DNA of 63,883 nt from JAWKTT01 sp041398965. GTDB lineage: Bacteria > Planctomycetota > Planctomycetia > Planctomycetales > Planctomycetaceae. A program made the position numbers and the translations under genes. The stretch spans positions 1 to 63,883 of the forward strand of contig JAWKTT010000028.1 in the NCBI GenBank assembly GCA_041398965.1, in the 5' to 3' direction. Below are positions 61,910 through 63,883 of this stretch, one piece after another. Numbering within the stretch: the stretch's first letter is position 1; each line of letters begins with the position of its first letter. Under the pieces are notes generated by a model, which was given only the letters and a program-made list of their open reading frames with translations, did not search any database and was not told the origin of the DNA.

Positions 61910-63871
61910 CTAACTCAGGAGATTCCCCATCAACCTCGCGTTGAGGAGCATTGCTCCTCCGATGCCATCAGGTTGTGTCTTCTCGTCCTTTTCGACGAAG
62001 TTACTACGAACGACGCTCATCGTATCGGCACTGAAGAGCTTGGGGAGGCTCTTGGCATCTTCGGTGAACATGCAATTTCCATCGCCGAGTTTGGCGATGT
62101 CTTGCAGCAGCTTTGCGTCTGGGTCGTGCAGTGTCCCGAGGCCAATCACACTGACCGTGATCCCGGCCTTACGATATTTCGCAATCAATGTTGCGTAAGC
62201 CCCCGGCTCTTCGCTGTCTTGGGCGTCTGAGAACAGAATGATGTGCTTGGTTGCCTGGACTGCCTTAGCGAGTTCTGTTCCTGCAGCGACGAGAGCGTTG
62301 TAGACGTAGATGCCCCCACCCTCGCTCCGGATTCCTCTGATCTTCTTGGCGATCGCCTCGGGGTTCGTCACGTCGGTGAGTGGCTGAATGATGTGGGCGT
62401 CACTGTCGACCGCGATGACGGCGATGCTGTCGCCGGGGGTCAACATCTTGACAACTTCTGCCGTGCCGAGATTGGCGAGGTCCATCTTTTGCATCCCGCC
62501 GGGGACAGTCATCGACATCGAACCGGAGCGATCGAGGGCGACGGCAATGGCGATGTTGGTCTTGCGATGTTCTTCCCGCATCTCCATCGAAACAGGCAAC
62601 ACCTCATCAAGCGGACTTCTGAAGTACCCTCCGACTCCGAAACTTCGTTTGCCACCGGTCAACAGAAAGCCCCCCCCCATGTCTTCGACAAACTGGGCCA
62701 GAACCTCCATCTTGGTGAGCCCGAGTTCCTGAGCGGGAACGTTCTCGACGATGACAGCCGCATAACTGTCAAGAGACTCCCGCGTCAGAGGATGTTCACT
62801 CGCCCGCACCACATCGACCGGAAGCTTCGCTGCCAGCAGTTCCCTGACGAGATTGCCACTCTGACCATCGGAATTCAAGACCAACAGACGGCTCTCACCA
62901 CTCACGCGGACGACTCCGGCACTGGAGTTGTTCTCGGGCAACGGATCCTCTTCGACCGTGAGTTCGGCCCGATACTCGGCGAGACCGACGCGATCAATGA
63001 TGTCTCGAAAAGGGAAGGTTGCCGTTCCCGGGAGTAAATCGACCTCGCGGCTGGCCACCTGTTGCCCATCCCGAAGTAGCGTCAGTGTCCCTGTCGTCTG
63101 CTTGTTTGAATAGACTTCGACACTTAACTGTAACGGTTCCCGTGGCTCGACCTCTTCGGGCAAGATGAGATCACGAACGGCGACATCTCCCACGCGAGGA
63201 CGTTCAAACAATCGGTAGTCGATCGGGACCCCCATCTCCCGCGCACGACGGGCCGCAAATGTCGGAGGAGCACCATTCGACTCACCATCTGAAAGGACCA
63301 GGATACGGGCCGGTCGATTTCGGTCGACTCGATCAAGGGCCGTTAACAGTGCATCGTTCAAATCACTGCCATCGGGGGCGATGACCTGTCCGAACTCTCC
63401 TAAGCTGACCTTATCGGAAAGCTCGTGCTCGACTCGGGACTCTGTGCCGAAGGTGACGACCGAAACGCGATCACCTGACTTCCGATTGGTTCCGATGTTG
63501 GCAATCAGTTCCTTGAGGTTGGCCTCGGCGGGCATTGATCGGGAGCGGTCGACCACGATGACGACGTCGATCCCTGTGCCGCCAAGGTTCCACTCTGGAC
63601 CAGTCAGCGCGAAGAGCAACAACAGCGCGACCGCCATCCGGAGGGCACCAGTCATTCCCGCTTCAGCGAGCCAAGGTTTTAGAAACATCGCGAGGGGAAA
63701 GATCAGCCAGAGGTGAGACCAGAACGGGGGCATCCACCACCAATGGGATGCCCCCCAGGCAAGAGCCGGAACGAGCCACTTCCAATCGGGAGCAAACGTC
63801 CCCCATCGCCAACAGAGAAACGTCAACGGAACGATCAGCAGTAGGAATTCAGGAAACTGCATCTGGATCAT
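61910..63871 (-). CDS. Membrane VWA-domain protein (N-terminal part of a broken gene)
   Basis: 653 codons from an ATG at 63871 (MIQMQFPEF; the ATG at 63862 is also possible). Two or three membrane helices at the N-terminus (FLLLIVPLTFLCW, GALRMAVALLLLFAL) precede a first VWA-like domain (VVIVVDRSRSMPAE, ILVLSDGESNG), then beta domains (REPLQLSVEVYSNKQTTG, RESLDSYAAVIVENVP) and a second VWA domain with DRSGSMSM (near 445) and IILFSDAQDSEE. It ends at a TAG after RLMGNLLS. The C-terminal remainder lies in other frames downstream. MoxR/VWA pairs are common in planctomycetes, but no MoxR gene is next to this one. Confidence 0.8.
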   Translation of the reverse strand: MIQMQFPEFLLLIVPLTFLCWRWGTFAPDWKWLVPALAWGASHWWWMPPFWSHLWLIFPLAMFLKPWLAEAGMTGALRMAVALLLLFALTGPEWNLGGTGIDVVIVVDRSRSMPAEANLKELIANIGTNRKSGDRVSVVTFGTESRVEHELSDKVSLGEFGQVIAPDGSDLNDALLTALDRVDRNRPARILVLSDGESNGAPPTFAARRAREMGVPIDYRLFERPRVGDVAVRDLILPEEVEPREPLQLSVEVYSNKQTTGTLTLLRDGQQVASREVDLLPGTATFPFRDIIDRVGLAEYRAELTVEEDPLPENNSSAGVVRVSGESRLLVLNSDGQSGNLVRELLAAKLPVDVVRASEHPLTRESLDSYAAVIVENVPAQELGLTKMEVLAQFVEDMGGGFLLTGGKRSFGVGGYFRSPLDEVLPVSMEMREEHRKTNIAIAVALDRSGSMSMTVPGGMQKMDLANLGTAEVVKMLTPGDSIAVIAVDSDAHIIQPLTDVTNPEAIAKKIRGIRSEGGGIYVYNALVAAGTELAKAVQATKHIILFSDAQDSEEPGAYATLIAKYRKAGITVSVIGLGTLHDPDAKLLQDIAKLGDGNCMFTEDAKSLPKLFSADTMSVVRSNFVEKDEKTQPDGIGGAMLLNARLMGNLLS

Positions 63872-63883
63872 CGCGACACTCCG

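Overview
The window reads as chromosomal DNA of a planctomycete. No single gene proves this; it is an inference from the combination of a formylglycine-type sulfatase, a long secreted FAD oxidoreductase with carbohydrate-binding-like flanks, many TPR and VWA/MoxR proteins, an ECF sigma factor next to a membrane-bound VWA protein, a giant secretin, the futalosine menaquinone pathway (MqnC), a Ni superoxide dismutase and many solitary, loosely spaced genes on both strands. Most genes are housekeeping or envelope functions. I see no prophage, IS transposase, integrase or CRISPR array.

Layout. 1-5.5 kb: a large exported TPR protein running off the left edge, pterin-4a-carbinolamine dehydratase, tRNA-Lys(CUU) with promoter and terminator, an RND-type adaptor lipoprotein and a small membrane protein. 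5.5-15.4 kb: a MITE-like palindromic element, an HSL-type esterase, mqnC, a two-lipoyl-domain E2 acyltransferase, mnmG and an M3 oligopeptidase, with palindromic repeats between genes. 16-20 kb: a NagB-like protein with an altered active site, a membrane protein with a YfaP-like domain and an exported amidohydrolase. 20-25.7 kb: a complete phosphate regulon, pstS-pstC-pstA-pstB-phoU-phoB on the minus strand, with a three-repeat Pho box at its promoter and a stem-loop between pstS and pstC. 25.7-33.2 kb: a SixA-type phosphatase, glycyl-tRNA synthetase, a DUF4132 protein and a PLD-like protein, a TPR protein and an initiator tRNA with unusual identity elements. 33.6-40 kb: two small lipoproteins (one only 48 aa), a DUF6754-like protein, a NfeD protein with a duplicated protease domain, hslV and a nickel superoxide dismutase with a signal peptide.

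40-49.6 kb: a MoxR ATPase, a 1145-aa protein joining an anti-sigma-like cytoplasmic segment to YfbK-type VWA and BON domains, and its ECF sigma factor; then a DksA/TraR-like protein, an HtrA protease and a HemW-like radical SAM enzyme. 49.9-56.7 kb: a 1337-aa secretin with at least five secretin-N repeats, followed by a lipoprotein and an exported helical protein. 56.9-63.9 kb: a sulfatase, a large FAD oxidoreductase, and a membrane VWA protein whose reading frame is broken by a stop and several frameshifts within about 230 bp.

The items most worth follow-up are the ECF/VWA/BON/MoxR module as a possible envelope-sensing system, the expanded secretin with its lipoprotein partner, the Ni-SOD whose predicted signal-peptidase site falls exactly at the metal-binding His1, the initiator tRNA lacking one of its three G:C pairs, and the families of intergenic palindromes. 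All functional statements come from motif reading without database searches.
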